A stretch of 5,753 nucleotides of DNA from Campylobacterales bacterium. Lineage in GTDB: Bacteria > Campylobacterota > Campylobacteria > Campylobacterales > QNZT01. The notes beneath the pieces are model-generated. The model saw nothing but the letters and a program-made list of their open reading frames with translations, did not search any database and was not told the origin of the DNA. Shown here piece after piece: positions 5,320 through 5,753 of the stretch (its first letter is position 1; each line of letters begins with the position of its first letter). Position numbers and translations under genes: made by a program. The stretch spans positions 1 through 5,753 of the forward strand of contig JALUNR010000233.1 in assembly GCA_027055005.1 (NCBI GenBank), written 5' to 3'.

Positions 5320-5753
5320 AGCTACTTTCAAATCCTTGGCATAAGTTTGTATCACATCTCCTTTTCTCTCAAGTACAAAATAACCACTTCTCACAGCTTC
5401 ATCTATCACTTCATCAGGAATAAAAAATCCAGCAATTCCGGCATAAACTTTATAGTTTTTATACTGAGGCATTAGTTTTAAATGCTCTATCTTTTTGGGA
5501 AGTTTTTCTAAAATATTTGGATGAACTTTATATTTTACTTCGATTATAGCTACACTCTCTCCATTTATTAACAATATATCAAACTCATCTCTTATGTTTT
5601 TTACTCTTATTCCAACATTTTTCATGAGTGTATCAAAGCTCATATTTGCAATCTTTAAATTATCTTTTAAAGAGTTTACAAAATACTCCTCTGCCACATC
5701 TCCTTGATTATTTGCAATATTACCAATATAAATTCCCAATTTTTTTAACTGTT
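5317..5753 (-). CDS. PD-(D/E)XK nuclease-like protein (partial, N-terminus beyond right edge)
   Basis: About 145 residues are visible. The frame is open to the window edge (Q-L-K-K precedes LGIYIGNIANNQGD), so the in-frame TTG at 5737-5739 is probably an internal Leu codon rather than the start. Numbering from that Leu, a helix with NQGDVAEEYF (11-20, Glu17/Glu18) is followed by EFDILLING (52-60, Asp54) and AIIEVKYKV (64-72, Glu67-Val-Lys69). Together these form the D-X12-E-X-K core of the PD-(D/E)XK fold. The end, AGIAGFFIPDEVIDEAVRSG and then FVLERKGD, is common in small Campylobacterota proteins of this group, whose missing N-terminus is often coiled coil. Biological role is unknown: a DNA-repair or defence nuclease, or an inactive relative, are all possible. 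The stop codon lies inside the terminator stem, so it ends its own transcript and is separate from the SDR operon. Confidence 0.8.
   Translation of the reverse strand, partial: QLKKLGIYIGNIANNQGDVAEEYFVNSLKDNLKIANMSFDTLMKNVGIRVKNIRDEFDILLINGESVAIIEVKYKVHPNILEKLPKKIEHLKLMPQYKNYKVYAGIAGFFIPDEVIDEAVRSGYFVLERKGDVIQTYAKDLKVA

Noticed and set aside
5737..5739. TTG as the start of the PD-(D/E)XK gene
   Set aside because: The frame continues to the window edge with a plausible helical sequence (QLKKLG), and no ribosome site is seen; the true start is probably outside.
1..5753. Mobile element, CRISPR, tRNA, prophage or toxin-antitoxin genes
   Set aside because: No direct-repeat array, transposase motif, cloverleaf-like sequence or small paired genes were seen, and base and codon use look uniform across the window.

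Overview
The window is AT-rich and tightly packed, and every gene lies on the minus strand. Low G+C, MKK-type N-termini, a strong bias to A/T-ending codons, a di-heme bacterial cytochrome c peroxidase, and an MscS channel and PD-(D/E)XK protein of a familiar style all suggest a Campylobacterota bacterium. Arcobacteraceae or a Sulfurimonas-like relative seems most likely. The lineage is an inference from style, not from a marker gene.

Reading in the direction of transcription (high to low coordinates), the right edge holds the C-terminal part of a PD-(D/E)XK nuclease-like protein (5317-5753, 5' end outside the window). It ends in a perfect 16-bp hairpin terminator (5275-5319) that contains its stop codon. 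A gap of about 130 bp follows. It holds a TTGAT-N4-GTCAA Crp/Fnr-type box and two TATAAT -10 candidates, the nearer lying only 6 nt before the next start codon. Six genes then follow with little or no spacing: a short-chain dehydrogenase (4318-5142), an AraC-family regulator (3431-4318), a di-heme cytochrome c peroxidase (2290-3372), a small exported thioredoxin-like protein (1904-2293), surE (1091-1879) and an MscS-family channel (1-1103, cut by the left edge). Junctions are 1-nt (TAATG), 58 nt, 4-nt (ATGA), 24 nt and a 13-nt overlap. The only real break is the 58-bp araC-ccp gap, which is occupied by a 37-bp imperfect palindrome running into the ccp Shine-Dalgarno.

Functionally the block looks like a stress and redox cluster. 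It combines periplasmic H2O2 reduction by the peroxidase, a periplasmic thiol protein that could keep haem-binding or other cysteines reduced, the SurE nucleotidase linked elsewhere to stationary phase and survival, and an osmotic safety valve. An AraC-type regulator is translationally coupled to an oxidoreductase at the front. Whether one promoter drives all six genes cannot be settled from sequence.

The most unusual points are these. surE has no ATG, GTG or TTG at its proper start: an ATA sits exactly where the family begins, 7 nt after AAAGG. The dehydrogenase appears to have a leaderless or near-leaderless promoter with a Fnr-like box at the classical -41.5 position. The ccp leader carries a palindrome that overlaps its ribosome-binding site. 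I found no mobile element, CRISPR array, tRNA or rRNA, and nothing that amounts to a clearly new multi-gene system.
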